A stretch of 64,000 nt of DNA from Toxotes chatareus (taxonomy: Eukaryota; Chordata; Actinopteri; Toxotidae). Under the pieces are notes generated by a model, which saw nothing but the letters and a program-made list of their open reading frames with translations, was not told where the DNA came from and ran no database searches. This document shows positions 50,939 through 64,000 of the stretch, one piece after another. A program made the position numbers and the translations under genes. The stretch covers positions 12,448,535 to 12,512,534 of the forward strand of contig CM028903.1 of NCBI GenBank assembly GCA_016801885.1. Direction: 5' to 3'. The first letter of the stretch is position 1. Each line of letters starts with the position of its first letter.

Positions 50939-51014
50939 TGTGTAATCGTGAGGGTCAAGTTTAGGATAATGAGTAAAAGTTTTATAGACGGTCCTCAGAC
51001 ATTTCCGTGCATGT

Positions 51015-51018
<4 letters not shown>

Positions 51019-51065
<47 letters not shown>
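51019..51065 (+). repeat. (GT)n microsatellite, about 23 units
   Basis: Perfect GT array, separated from the previous array by about 80 bases of unique sequence. Confidence 0.98.
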
Positions 51066-51068
<3 letters not shown>

Positions 51069-51086
51069 GTTCATTTTCTATCTTAC

Positions 51087-51283
51087 AGAGTGGGGACATT
51101 TCGGCCGTTCCTCACTTTCTGACACACCTTCAAAGGGCTGTTTGAGGGTTAAAACTTGGGTTTAGGGTTGAGGTTAATATTACGTTCAGGTGATGATAGT
51201 TGAGGTCTGGGTAAGGGGCTAAGGAACACATTATGTCAATGATCAGTGTCCTCACAAAGATGGAAATAGTTTGCAAAGAAGAA
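51087..51283 (+). repeat. Microsatellite-associated fish repeat (GTGGGGACATTTCGGCCG...)
   Basis: GTGGGGACATTTCGGCCGTT, CCTCACTTTCTGACACACCT, TCAAAGGGCTGTTTGAGGGT, TTAAAACTTGGGTTTAGGGT and GTGTCCTCACAAAGATGGAA follow in the order of a fish repeat I know as typically sitting beside (GT)n arrays. It does so here, between arrays at 51019-51065 and 51287-51315. Confidence 0.75.
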
Positions 51284-51284
51284 A

Positions 51285-51286
<2 letters not shown>

Positions 51287-51315
<29 letters not shown>
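51287..51315 (+). repeat. (GT)n microsatellite
   Basis: About fourteen units, directly abutting the repeat at 51087-51283. Confidence 0.95.
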
Positions 51316-51317
<2 letters not shown>

Positions 51318-52088
51318 GCTGAGATAGTGAGTTCTATGTTGTGTTGTGTGCCTCAGGTCTCTGCTCCTCTTTGAAGTGTGAGAGCTGTGTGCTTTTGATA
51401 TGAGGGCATTTAATAAGCCTCACTCACTGTCTGTGCGTGAGTGTGTGCAAGCATGAGTGTGTTTAGCACCAAAAATTCAATCTGCCTTGCTCTTTCAATG
51501 TGCAATTGCATTTGTATGTGTGCGTGTGGTGTGTGTGTCTGTGTCTCGTCATGGCGTGTGTCCCCGCATCATTATATATTTGCACACACTTGCCAACAAT
51601 CACGCACATAAATATGAATAAATCAAGCCGACCTTATGCTATCTGTGGTGTTTAATGGAAACATTTTTTTTCTTACAGTGTGGGAGAAAGAGAACTCCAC
51701 AAACGTACACACAGAAAGAGAGAGATAGATAAGTCTGTAGAGCAGACCAGCAGACGACCTGAAAGACACATCTGCTGACAAACAGGCAGGCTGACAGATA
51801 GTGATGTGGAAATGGGCAGATGGATGGTGAGATCCTATTAAATGAGATTTAATAATTTAAAAGTGAGATTTGCCTTTTGGAAAACAAGTGAAATAGACAA
51901 AATATTTTATGATATACACAAAGTTTTTTTCTTTCTTTGTTTAAGTCTTTTCAGCTGATGTTTAAACAGACTTCCAAATCTTGGCTGTCCAAGAAAAAGG
52001 CAATGTTACTTTTTTCTATTATTATTACGATAAATATTTTATTTGTGTTTTTAGCTAGGAGAGCAGCACGGCTTTAAGGATGTCAGGG

Positions 52089-52440
52089 TTGGTCTGTCGG
52101 ACAGTCAGTCCCCCACTTTGGTCCAGACTGAAATGTTTCTTCATCTGTTGGCTGGATAGCCATGAAAGTCTGTACAGACATAATTGCAGATACAAGAAAG
52201 TGAAACGTCTCAACAAATATTGGATGGACTGCAACAAATTTTGGTAACGTCAAATTTTTTATTGATCCAAGGCTTTGGTTTATGACTGATAATCCTTGCC
52301 AAGGTTACAATATTCCCATGCTAATTAGTAATTGCTGGCATGCTAAGATGCTAAGAGGTAAAGATCACACCTGATTAGCATCAGCATGTTAACATTGTCA
52401 TTGTGAGAATGTTAGCATCGTGGTTATCATGCTGACTTTA
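52089..52440 (+). repeat. Dispersed teleost repeat (GTCCAGACTGAAAT...GCTAAGATGCTAAG family)
   Basis: TTTGGTCCAGACTGAAATGT, GGCTGGATAGCCATGAAAG, TCTGTACAGACAT, GTCTCAACAAATATTGGATG, GGCATGCTAAGATGCTAAGA, GATTAGCATCAGCATGTTAA and CATTGTCATTGTGAGAATGT are the successive blocks of a very common fish repeat, recalled from memory. It is diverged and partly deleted in the middle. Confidence 0.8.
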
Positions 52441-52769
52441 GAATTAAATTCAATGTTAATATATATTCACTTTCTGCTATGACTATGCTTATGTCATCTT
52501 GTTTTTATCCTCATTCCGTCTTGTGTAAAATTTTCTCCACTGATAAACTTGCCTTCCTGTGCCTTGCAATGTACCTGTCATACATCCGGTATGTGAAAAC
52601 TCCAGCTCTGGATTTTAAACCATGCTAATTTTACACACCATATTGTGCAGAGTGTGGGCTGTCCTGCGTGTACTATGCCAAATATCTCCTCTATCTGTCA
52701 ACATTGCTATGTGTTTGTACACCCCTTCACCAAAGCTTATTCCGACTGAATCAGATCGATCCAGCTACA

Positions 52770-53095
52770 ACATCTGTTGTGTCCTCTAGCCCCGTCTTTC
52801 CGTCTCTGAACTCTGTCTCCATTTATCCCCCAATTAGTGTTTCTTTTATTAGAGCACTTTAGGTTAGACCTCTCTAACGACTCAATCTCTCTCTTGCTCT
52901 GTTTCCTCCTCTCTCTGTTCAGGCCTCTTGTTCTCTCTCCATCTCCCCCATACCACTTCCAGCTTTTCCCCACTTATCTTTCATCTCTTTTCTGTTAGCA
53001 TCCCCCCCTTCTCTGCCTAAATAAGCACACACACACTCACTCTCTCTTTCGTTCTCACTCTTAAGCTTTTTCTCCTTCTCTCTCAACCTCCTGCT
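52770..53095 (+). repeat. Pyrimidine-rich (CT) tract
   Basis: CTCTCTCTTGCTC, TCCTCTCTCTG and related words; the minus-strand open frames across it are low-complexity K/E/R/S. Confidence 0.7.
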
Positions 53096-54977
53096 GAGCC
53101 CCTGCTCAGCAATCTTGTCATTACACACTAAAAACACCTTTTATCAGATGAGACTTCAAAATAACACATTACCCCATGCTGTGTGTGCACACATATTAAG
53201 ATCATTCACATACAACACATGCTACATGCACGTAACACACACTAAGACACAAAGTCGATGTGATCATGACAGCATTTGGATCAACTCGCTAGGTAGATAT
53301 AGAAGTTGTATCATAAATCTGAAGGCACACACACCTGCAGAATTTTGAGTGCGTTCCATTCACACTATTTTGCGTGTGTGTGATATTTCCGATCGATAAT
53401 GGCAGATCTGACTTGGGAGGAATTCAGTGTTTTGCTGACGGGCACTTGAGCAGGATGGATGGTCGCTGTCGTACAGGATTGAGCACAGTCCCCGCAGCTA
53501 AAAGTGTGGTCTCCCAGCTCACTACCGTTTGTCACCGCACTGTCCGTGTGCTTCACAAGTGTGTGTCAGTGCTGTGCAGTGATGAGTGACAGCAGAGACA
53601 GACAGAGAAAGAGGGTATCTGACATGTGGGACAAAGGTTGAAAACAGAATTACATGATGCAGCGAGCTACAGCGACGGATACAATTACAAGCATATGAGC
53701 TGAACGCGTGCTATACATAATAAATACATGTGTACTTGTCATATCTGTCAAATCAGGGTTATGAATTTTTCTAGTATTGGGAGCTTATATGCATCTATGT
53801 GTTTAAACACAGTAAACTGTGAATGGACTTCCCTCTTTGGTTTAGTTTGGTTTTCACTTAGCATTTTTACCAGAGACAACACTGACAACACAGAGTAATG
53901 TGCCCAGCAACAATCAACCATACCAAGTTATTTATTTTGAGCCACTGGCTAAGAAACAGGATATACAGTGTGTCTGTATTTCTAGGTGTGTGTCCCATTG
54001 CTCACACTGCTTTCTGTTTGTTAATCTCATTATTCTCTCCATCATCTTGGCTTTGTTGGCAGATTAACACCGGAATGGGATCAGGCTGGATTTAGTTTCC
54101 TTTTTAGGATACGGAGAACAGGTTCTTCACTCAATTTGTAATTTTGCTTCACTTACCTCACTTTACCTTACTTTTCTCTCTTCTCTACTTTTTTTTTTCT
54201 TTTGGTGATATCTGCACTGCTTTATAGAACAGTACTAAACGCTGACCATAAAATGCCAGGTCTCCGCAGCATTACATTCACTAGTCATTCATGAACAGTA
54301 GAATAAGAATACATGCATAACCTTCTCCAGCTCCTTACAGAGAGGGCAAGAGTTCAGTCTGGCAGACGTCCATCAGAACAGAATGCACGCTGCGCTCAGC
54401 TAGTCCACCATATCAAAACTGAGAGAGGCACCACCCTGTGGTGTTATTCAGCATTACAGCAGAAAGACATTATTGAATACCGATTTTGATTGTGAGTTGC
54501 GTGAGGTAAGGGGTGCTCTTAAAATTTTCGGAAGCACCATTGCTACTAGTGGAAAAAGTTGGTCTGAAGCCCTGCTCAAGCTTTTTTAAATTCTTTTTTT
54601 TTTCTTCCCCAAAGCACCTTACATTGTATACCCTATCATGAACAAGACGCTGAACCCCATGTTCAAGGTCTCTCTGCTTTATGGTCAGGAGGAGCTGTAG
54701 AATGAACAACCAACAACCTCACTCTACCAGCTAAGCTACACTCACCTACCACTGACAGCTGTCACTAAGATCTCTTCCTTGTTTTTCCTCATTCAGTCTC
54801 TTCCCCCCCCCCGTCTGTCTTTCTCTCCACAACTCCCCCTGTCTCTCATTTTGCTTGTCTGTGTGCATGTGTGTGTGGAGTTACTGATGAGGTTAAGCAC
54901 ATGATTAATGGGTCTATCTAACAGCGTTTACACTGCACTCATCTCCACTTAACTACACACAAGAGCGCGCACATTCT

Positions 54978-54979
<2 letters not shown>

Positions 54980-55010
<31 letters not shown>
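54980..55010. repeat. (CA)n microsatellite, about 15 units
   Basis: Perfect CA array after TCTCTCA. Confidence 0.97.
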
Positions 55011-55012
<2 letters not shown>

Positions 55013-57094
55013 AGCCACACACATATTCACATATGCCAGATCCTCCTGCACTTCGTCGCCCAGGGTAACAGTATGTAAATGATATGCAGATGACAGGAAG
55101 TCAATTAGGAGACCAGAGAGCTGTGACTCTGCAGAACTCCATTAGTGAAGCACAGATCAGCTCTCAGACTGACTGAATCTGCTTTTGCCTCCCTCTCTTT
55201 CTATCCTACGCTATCCATCTGTGTGTGTGCATGTGTGTGAGTGCGTGTGCAGAAATCCATTAGTGGAGCACTGATCGGCTTGTAGACGGAGCTTTGCTTT
55301 GCAGTTGACAGGCTTTTTGCGTCTTTTTGCGAAGCTAAATTTCTTTGAGTTAGCATAAAGTCATACCATTAAATTAAATATCTACTGTGTTTTCATACAA
55401 GAAAACAATTACGCGAGGACATTTTGCCACTGGAATCCCCCCAAACACACAGTCAGCAGTCTATTATTATAATGGATGAAGATTTTCTTTAAAACAAATA
55501 TAAAACAAAAAAAAACAATTCTATATATTGTGGCTTTGATTCCTTTTAATTCATTAAATAATTGCTTAATTCCCTGGGGAAAAATGCTTGTACTTTACCA
55601 GGTCAACGGTAAGTAAAAGATTTTCATCACTGTCAAACAAAACACATTCTGGCATCATTTCATAGTTGGGTTTTTGATGCACACATGAATGGACATTATG
55701 TCCTCACATTATAGACACAATATGCTCTTGATCACAGAGGTAATTCACATATTTGGTTCTGTTAGAATGGGCCATATGACACTGCACATGATGATATGAT
55801 TTGCAGAGTTTCCATTATTCGTGTTAATATTAAAAGCTCATTTTCTGTGGAGCCTTTCATTTTTCTAAATTATATATTGATTTTTCTCATTTCAAGTTCA
55901 CTTAAATTGATTAAAACCATGACCTCGAACTTATGAGTCCTGATTTAACCCGTCTGTGAGCCATGAATTGTTAGATACACTAACACTGACTTTGTGAAAT
56001 GCAGTGAAGCACTTCTTGCTGTTTTATTTTTAATAAAGGTAATCAGCAATCTGTAGATCTGGTTAATACACAACTAAACAAAGCAGAATTCAAATATGAA
56101 AGCAGAAAAATTATCATTCATAGTTTCTTTTTTTTTAAATACCCCCTATTCTTATACCCAGTTGTTCCGCCATGCCTCAGAGAGGAATATGTTGTGCTGC
56201 TTATGGATCATTCGGAGATTGATCTATAATTCAGATATTTCAGCTCGACAAGCAAACCATATTTGATCTCATCCTTGATAAATCCGTTCGGGAGAACATA
56301 AAACAACCAATAATATATAATGACGTTTACATCTAATTGCCATTTCTTTTGCATGAAAGTTGACTAAGGCACTAAACAAAACATCATGCATGAACAGAAC
56401 CATAAATTTAAAAAGAGTACTTTTTTATGCTGTTTCAAGCACATAGCGTTGACAGTGTCAGTTATGAAAAGAAATTATTAATCCAAAGTAATGTCATACT
56501 TGTCTCATGTCACTTGTGGTTCTCGTGAACCAAAGGATGTTCTAAAAAGCCTAAAAGAAACATGGCAGCAGGAATATCATAGTGACGATTCTGTGCTAGG
56601 AGACTAATTTACACAAAAACTAAAAAACTATGGTAATATATTGCCTTTTGGATATATTAATCACTACAGAACACTATCTTAATATAGTGCTAATATAGTG
56701 ATGTAATACTGTATGCAGTGGTAATATGTCTTGGAAGAAACAAACTCAAAGGGTATGTTTCTAAGCACCCACACGCTCCAAGTTTAACTACTTTCTGTAT
56801 GACTTGGGCGGCTGACTTTAGTCTCTAACTCCAAAGACGGCCCTTCGTCTTTATCTGTCTGACCTCTTTTCCTTGACCTACTCTCTTTCTCCACAACAAG
56901 TGTGTACTATCTATTTTGTGAGGTGCAAGGAGCATAAATGCTTGGTTTCCAGCCCCTGTCCAGTGTCGCGTCCCTTTCAAAGTTCTAACCCTTTTTCTTA
57001 AAAACATCTCATCTTAAATCATGCATGACTGTACCTTCACCAGTCAGCCGGTGAAAATGGGTTGAGGTATTGAAGCACACCTGTGGTCTGCTCT

Positions 57095-57450
57095 ATTTTT
57101 CTTTCCCCTCATTCATCTTTCCATCCAGTCTTCTCTTTTCCAGTGTGTGGTAATGAAGTTAACCAAAGTGCTTCCTTCACACTCTTGTCTTCCATCTGTG
57201 TATGTTCCATTTAGTGAGCTCTTCCTCTTTTCCTCCACCATCCTCTCTGTCTTGTATCTGTGTCCAGTCATGCGGTTAACACCAAACCTGTCCTCGTCTC
57301 TGATCCTTTCTTCCTCCTCCTCCTTCGCTCTCTCTCTTTACTTCTCTGTCTATAAACCTCCTCCTCTATTTTTACCCTCTATCTTCTCTTTGCCCGTCTG
57401 TCTCGTCTTCAATACTCTCCCCTTTCTCCTCGTTCCCTTCCCTCTCGTCT
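57095..57450 (+). repeat. Pyrimidine-rich (CT) tract
   Basis: CTTTCC, CCTCCTCC and CTCTCTTT words. A 103-codon open frame overlapping it is S/L/F/P-rich and compositional. Confidence 0.7.
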
Positions 57451-57961
57451 GTGTGTGACCGGTCATGCAGTTAACAACAGCGGCAAGCAGGTAGTTGCTG
57501 CACACTAGGTTGATTCACTCGGTACAACGAGTCTCATACCTATCCCAGCCAAGCAGAGATACACACAGAAACAACCAACACTCATAGGCTTTCACCCCCT
57601 ATCCAATGGGCTGTATTCATTCCAGTAAGTATGTTAAAAGAACCATGAACAGGGAGCAGGGATCATGGATCGCTCACATCAGGACACAGGTTCCTTTTAC
57701 TCCTTCCATTACACAGAACAGCAACCGCACCACAACCTTACAACATGAGACACTTTATTTCCTCTGGCATGTGCTAAAGGGAAGACATGACTTTGAATGT
57801 TTGTTAGCAAGATATTTAAGAAACCTGCCAACAGATTTCAATGAAACTGTGTGGATATGGAATTAGATTTTTTTTATTTCTCTGTTTTCAAAAGAAAAAA
57901 TAAGTGCAATTACTTTCAAGCGTTGAATTTTATTTCTGTTTTCTTATAAAGTCATCGACTG

Positions 57962-58005
57962 GAAGTACACAACACTGAAGTACACAACACTGAAGTACAC
58001 AATGT
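57962..58005 (+). repeat. Short tandem repeat of a 15-base unit (GAAGTACACAACACT)
   Basis: Two perfect units and a third that diverges after GAAGTACACAA. Confidence 0.9.
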
Positions 58006-61000
58006 ACATCACTGAAACGTATCATGTCATGAAAAAAACACAAATATCTAAATCTATGATTGGTGGGACTATAGATTTTGATTAATGTGGTATTTATTGC
58101 AGGAATATTGTATTGTTGCATAACATTGCACAGGTATTTCTGTGGTCAATCAGTGTACTTTTTAAGCTAAGGGCTTGTTTGTTGTGTTGTCGCTCACAGA
58201 GTTCTTGTTTGCTCATGCACACAACTTTTCCTCGTGTATAATCCAAGGATTTTTATATTCACATTCCACAGCACATATTGTACCTGTGTACTTGGAGAGG
58301 CGTGCAACTCTTATTCTCCTACGCAAACACACACACACACAAATAAGTTAAGATTTTCCTTCAAGGTACCACCAAAATCCTCATGACTTATGCAAATGGA
58401 AAAACTCTTTACACACATACACTCCGTTTAAACATTCACACACATATACATAGAAAAAAACCACAACCCTTCCCATAATACACAGCTAACACACAGTACA
58501 CATGTAGAGTAAACACACCTCAAGGAATGTGTGTTGAAAGCCAAAGCCCCCCCCATGAAGTTGTGTGGGCTGCAGAATGTGTTATCAGCATCAGAACAGT
58601 TTGAGTTCTAGATAATTGAAAGGAGTTGAGGAATCTGTCTCACTCTGTCAAACACACACACACACCACCGCCACACATTTTGGGAAACCAACTTCAATTA
58701 CTTTTCCTTGCTCTCTCATTTTGTACAGCTGGTTTACTGTATCAAAAAGGATTTGACTGCAATGAATTCAAGAAATAAACAATCAATACCTGTGAAAACG
58801 AGGCAGTGGAAACATCCTTCAGCTTTTTTCATTTTCATTGTTTATGTTTGTAACATCTGTTGAGATTTGTTGCTTCCATCTTTTCTTCTCTGTCTCTTTT
58901 CTTTGCTCGCATCTCTTTCAGGGGTGAAACTATCTTAAGTGCTGTCACTCAAACACTGTTCTCAAGTACTTGCTCTTGCGTTTTCCTCTGCTGAACTTGT
59001 CTAAATTGAGGCTGAAAAACGATTTGGTCTCAGAGTTCAAACCCTCCCTGCCTCTGGAACTACATTAGTGCCCCTGCTGCTCAAGGATCGAACCCTGGCA
59101 GAACCTTCTCCTGGGTCTCTCTTTCCACTTTTCAAATAAACAAGAAGGAAAAAAAAAAAGTTGGATTTTGTTACTGTACCAGCTGTCTCTGAGAAGAAGC
59201 ACTTGTGGTGAGAATAAATGGAGTGGTGACAGATTTGACAACGGAATACTTCTTCACACATCACACATGCATTTGCAAATTAGCATTCGCAGAACCAGAG
59301 GCACAAAATTGGAGTGTTTGTATTTCAGAGTGCTCGCAGATTTTTTATTTTTATTTTTTTTAAAGCAATAAACCACAAGAGGGTATTTTACAGTGATTCT
59401 ACAACAGCTGAGAGCTGCTCATAGGCTCTGCAGTGAGAAACCCTCTCTTAGTCGTTCTAAAATCACTTTAGTATGGGCTTAAGTGGATTATTGCTTTTTA
59501 TGCAACAAAGGTTACAAATTATAATGCAAGACAGGCTCATGTTCAATTCATCTTTTATGCTTTTAATCAATAAAAAACGAATTAGTCTTCTATCACTAAC
59601 GTCTAGTTTTCTTACCATCTCATCCAAAAATTGTGCCAGTCTTGTGAAAACACAGTCACTGATGCCGTATTTGACCATCTTTTGTTGGTGACGGTGAAAG
59701 TGACCGAATTTTTCCGCCTTTTAAGCCAAACCGCCATCAAAGTTTGTCAAGAGGGCTATCAGATTTTCAGTCTTCCCAGTTCCTACCACTCAAGCCTGGG
59801 TCCAACGCGGTCGCACAAGTGTGGAAAAACTATGGATGGATTTTGACCGGAGTCAAAGCGAAAGGGCCAGTGTCTTGAGATGCTAAGCCTTTCACTTTCA
59901 CAGCTCAGATTTGCCCAACAAACTCAGACTCGCCCTGAAGGTTCAAATGGTCCTGTCAGTTCTCCAGTTGGCACCCATTTAGTATAACAAAGCCTTTACT
60001 CTCCCACCCCTCTGTCTTTCTCTCCATCTGTCCCTTCTCCTCTAGCCCTCTCAATAACTGCTCATTTTCCCTTTTGTTTCTAGTTCCTCCTATTGCTTCT
60101 TTATTATTCTAGCTCCATTTCTTTCTTAGCATTAGTGTACTTGTTTTTGTCTTCATTTAGTTAGTGACTTCTATCCTCAGCGGAGCTCACCGAAATACAA
60201 CTCTGTCCACTGCTGCTACTGCCTTTACTAAAATAAACCCATGGGAGTTGGACAAGAAACAGAGTCAACTCCAGATATATTCATATGTGTGTGAGTGTAT
60301 CCGTGTGTGTGCGTGCGCATGTGACAGCAGAGAGCAGCTGGACAAAGGCACTGAAATAAATAATAAATGGAAGACATCTTCTAGAGTCCCCATGGAGAGA
60401 GTAAAGCAGGGATGGATTTGGAGAGGAAGGAGGAGGAATAGAGGAAGAGATGGAGGGTAGATGGATTTGTTGTGTCCATCTATATTGCACTTTAAAATGC
60501 AAGCAGACAGGGGCCTAAAAAAGAGGAGGGAAGGATGATCAAAATCATTTAGGAGCTGTGAGAAAGTTGCTGGTGAAAATGGAGGCAGGTACAGAGCACT
60601 GTGTAATTATGAGACAGGGCCTCAGCCTACTTTTCCCCAAAGGGCTCACATGACCCAAAGTTGAAAAATTTAGAAGCACATAAAGACTGAGGGGAGCAAT
60701 GAAAATGTAACAAATAATGTAGTTTTCCTTCACCTTTACAAAGGGATATGAGGAGATAATTCCAAGAAAAATTATTTGACGAATACAAAAAGTACACTAG
60801 ACTTTTAATTATTTCTCCTTCAGGGTGGTAGATGTACAAACGGACCTAAACATTGACACTTCATTTGTATAAAACACAATTAATGTTGTGATGGCACATC
60901 ACACAAAAAAGGCTGGGAAACGCTGGTTTAGGGGAGTTTACTTCACTTTGTGTTGAGCCTGACAACAGCCTCAGAGCTCTTAGCTTTGCCTAATTGCTTA

Positions 61001-64000
61001 ATTAAACTTCTTAAGTCTGAAATTCAGTCACTTCAGACATGACACTATTTATACAAACGCTTTTCTGCAGAGGACTGGAGCACCACTTTTTTCACTTTTT
61101 GACCCAGGTCCATAGATTTTATCTCCAAGTGATAGCCACAGTATTTTGGTGGTAAAAAATGTATTATTTTTAGACTTGGCATAAAGACAAAGAACTCCAG
61201 TGGCTGTCCACAAGAGTTTGGGTCACTTGGCACTGGTGCTGAAATAGAATTTTGTGCAGCTTGCAAAATATTACAGTAGCATTTTAGCACTGACATCTAA
61301 AACTCCCTGTTAAACTGGTATGATACTATTGGCCTTGGAAAGATGTTTGATCTTATTTCCCCAACAGGCCCACCCAGCCTTTTTAAACCACTCTGACTCC
61401 TCTTGTGTAGTCTGTGACGGCACACAATAAATAATGCAGTGCCTCTTATAGTGCTCGTGCTCTTGTTGCTTCTCACAAGACTTACGTTTTCCAGGAGTGC
61501 TTAAAACACTCTGGATCACTTCAAAGGAAACAAATGACAGAAAGACAAGCAGCAAGGAAAGAAGACAGAAAGGCCAGAGTCAGAGTCAGAAAGAGAAGGT
61601 GAATGAGAAAGACCCCAAAAGATGCGTGTGTTTAATAATACTTCTCGTGGCAGTGTGAAAGCCTATAGGTCAGAAAAAAGAGAAAATCTATTTTAGATCC
61701 AAGGAGTCCTGTGGGTCAGTGTAGAAGCAACTACAACAATATTTGGCTTTTGGGAAATCAATGCTGATCCTAACCAGACTCTTTCAACTACAGATGTCTA
61801 AAGAACTGCTTTGATGTAGCCCACAACTTCAGGTCGGTAAAATGGTGTTTGGATCAGAGTGCCCAATTTTACTGTCCAAAGAAACCAAAGATCAGGGCAT
61901 ATCAGTCACAGTCTCAGGGTGAAAGACTGCAGTCGTTTTCTCACCCACCTACGGTTTGCACAAAGTGGCACAAATTGCTTGTAACTTTTACCCTTGTTTA
62001 TTTATAATGTCATGTCCTCCATATCTAAAAGGCATAGAAGGGAGCTTAACTCAAAACTGCAACCATGTGTTTGTGCAGATCACCTATTAGGAGTAATTTG
62101 TGATCCCAGCGTGAGATCCATAAACGTTCTGTGCTGTAGCACAGACATAATGTGACGACCTTCTCCTCAGGGTGTCCAGCTCCTGGAAAGATTATCTGTA
62201 TGATCTGCAATAACTACCTGCAGTAACTGCCGATGCGTGCCAGCCAAAGCACTGGCTGGTGTTAATGAAATGAAAGACGTTGATGCTGATGAGACTTTGC
62301 AAATGATTGTAATTACTGCAAGATCTAGAAATACTGGAGTAAATTGCAAAAGTGCACATGCAAAAGCCTGCTGCTACGGATACCTATCTATGTCACCATG
62401 CAGAGATAAGCACATGTTGAAACTGGAAATATTCAATATTATTTTTGTCTGATTAATCTCTATATATGCGTAAATCCCTACAATTACACAGAAAAGGAAA
62501 ACAGTCATAAAAAAATGTCTAATCCTAGAAGATTTGCCATGGATGTTTGCCAGTTTTCTTTCATAGGTTGTCAGGTTGTGACAATTCTTGATAAACGTAC
62601 TTGGAACATGCTTTTGGCTTTAAAATGGAGGTTCTTAAAACATTTCAACCCACGACCCACGTGAACCCTTTTTCTCTCTCATCCAGAGACTCAGGCTAAA
62701 AAGCTATGAAAAATTATATGCACATTGGTACTCTTGTCATGTGTAAAAGCACCACAGGTAGGAGGCCGTGGACTGAAACATATTCGAAAATCATTTACAG
62801 TGAGCCTGCTTGAAGCAGGTAGGGGTTGGCACCCATGGATGGAATGGTTCCCAACAAGTTACAATAAAAGCAAATAACTGATGACAAATGGCATGTGGCA
62901 CATTTATGTGTGCTGTGACTAATGTATTTTTATGCTAATCTAAGTTTTTCCTGTAACAATAACCTTTATGTAAAAAAAAAAAAAAAAAAAAGCTAATGTG
63001 GCTACGACATGCTAGAACTTCAACAACCGGCCAGGACAGACAGTCATCATGTATTTGCCTCCTGTAGGGTGACAAAATGTGCATACTGCATTCACACTTC
63101 CATGAATTTCAGTTACTGTCATGGTTATGCCGGTCACTGACTCAAATCCTGTTTCTAAAATACAGATCCAGAGAAGATTTGATGGCAAGATCCCTGCTTC
63201 TGCTTTCCACATGACTACCAAAGTCATGTCAATGATAAAGCACGGGACACAAACTACTGTGGCAGCACTGCAATGGGAGGAAACAGCACTACCAGCAGTG
63301 CCCTACTATTCCAAATAATTAAATCCACATAAAACTGAAACTTAAATACATGTCTAAATAACACAGCTGAACTGGCTTGATTCAGATGTGAAAACGGAGG
63401 GAAAAACTATTATCTGTCGCACAAGGAAATGACCACCACTGAGGGTTTAATAATGCATGAAATGGTGTTAAAGAGATTATGAGTAATGTAGTAATGCCAA
63501 CAGTACATGCTTTTGGCAGCATTATTAACTATAGGCCGCAAGGCTGCATTACTGTGGGGACAGCCAGATAGTCTGAGGAGGATTATATAATAGCACCGAA
63601 GGATATGACTAATGCAGAGATACGACAAAAGAAATGTGACTAATGCACTTCCCAACAGGCAAAAAGCGACTAGCTGGGATATAAACCTTATGGATCTGTG
63701 TCCACCGATCACTTTTATTTATTTTTAGCAAGAAGTGCCCGACAGGTGCTTTGGGAGGCCACTGTTCTCTGTCTTTAAGTAAAAAAAATTTTAGCTTTCA
63801 GCACCTGGCATTTCAAGTGCTATAACACACGCAGACCTCTCTGCTCATCCTTCGCACTGTAACAGGAGGGTGAGTGAAGATGTAAGAGGAAGTCCTCAGA
63901 GGAAAGTTTTCTTTAAACCTAAGGAGGAGAATTACACATAGATCTGCAGGAGAACTTTCGCCAGTGTCAACAGGGATTTGGAGATTATGAGTAATATACA
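58006..64000. other. Intergenic sequence, no gene seen
   Basis: Short CA tracts near 58328-58341 and 58650-58663, an A run of about 20 at 62972-62991, a GA-rich patch at about 60410-60450, and otherwise unique AT-rich DNA. Open frames are at most about 100 codons and show no recognisable domain. Confidence 0.55.
62972..62991 (+). repeat. Poly(A) run of about 20
   Basis: Homopolymer without a recognisable retroposon body directly upstream. Confidence 0.9.

Larger units (their letters stand above)
51316..57961. other. Intergenic sequence, no gene seen
   Basis: Continued GT-rich words at 51430-51560, a dispersed repeat (52089-52440), CT-rich blocks (52770-53095 and 57095-57450), (CA)n at 54980-55010, and AT-rich unique sequence at 55300-56750. 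No protein family is recognised. Confidence 0.55.

Noticed and set aside
57147..57458. 103-codon plus-strand open frame
   Set aside because: Entirely inside a CT-rich tract; the composition explains the lack of stops.
57962..58005. Tandem 15-base units considered as a CRISPR-like array
   Set aside because: The units are directly adjacent without spacers, there are fewer than three full copies, and the genome is vertebrate.

Overview
This window looks like vertebrate, almost certainly teleost fish, nuclear DNA. It has low gene density, long introns, many (CA)n/(TG)n, (TA)n and A/T tracts, long strand-asymmetric purine/pyrimidine tracts, and several repeat families I recognise from fish genomes: Tc1-like transposons with 'GTATTCA(G/C)ACC' termini, a non-LTR LINE ending in a CTAT tail, and the 'CCATCCATTTTCTATACCGCTT'-type repeat. 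Nothing resembles a prokaryotic operon, a CRISPR array or an rRNA locus. All family assignments are from reading and memory; no search was run.

Region 1 (1-26,600) holds the 3' part of one plus-strand gene. A coding exon begins at 5,574 after a clean acceptor. It encodes the end of a fibronectin type III domain, a transmembrane helix and a cytoplasmic tail of the LRFN/SALM family of synaptic adhesion proteins; the tail looks most like LRFN5. The LRR, Ig and most of the FN3 domain must lie on an upstream exon outside the window. A strong acceptor at 25,876 opens a probable terminal exon with a 3' UTR and AATAAA signals near 26,573. Whether the protein stops at 6,330 by read-through or continues into that exon from a donor at 6,223/6,224 cannot be settled here. 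Positions 1-5,573 and 6,331-25,876 behave as introns, with simple repeats, a MITE-like element (12.1 kb), a dispersed repeat (18.6-19.0 kb) and a second repeat (19.3-19.5 kb).

Region 2 (26,600-64,000) has no gene I can support. It carries decayed mobile elements: a Tc1-like transposase copy missing its second and third catalytic positions (30.4-31.4 kb), a Tc1-like element reduced to its ends (39.3-39.7 kb), a short MITE (40.2 kb), a LINE relic with endonuclease and C-terminal pieces but no reverse transcriptase core (44.95-46.6 kb), and several other repeat copies. (GT)n arrays cluster at 50.9-51.3 kb. A gene-poor neighbourhood fits LRFN5, which lies in a gene desert in mammals.

I did not find a new biological system. 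The items most worth checking are the alternative 3' ends of the LRFN-like gene, a few isolated splice-flanked open segments, and two clusters of TAAT-type (homeodomain-like) motifs that could be conserved noncoding elements.
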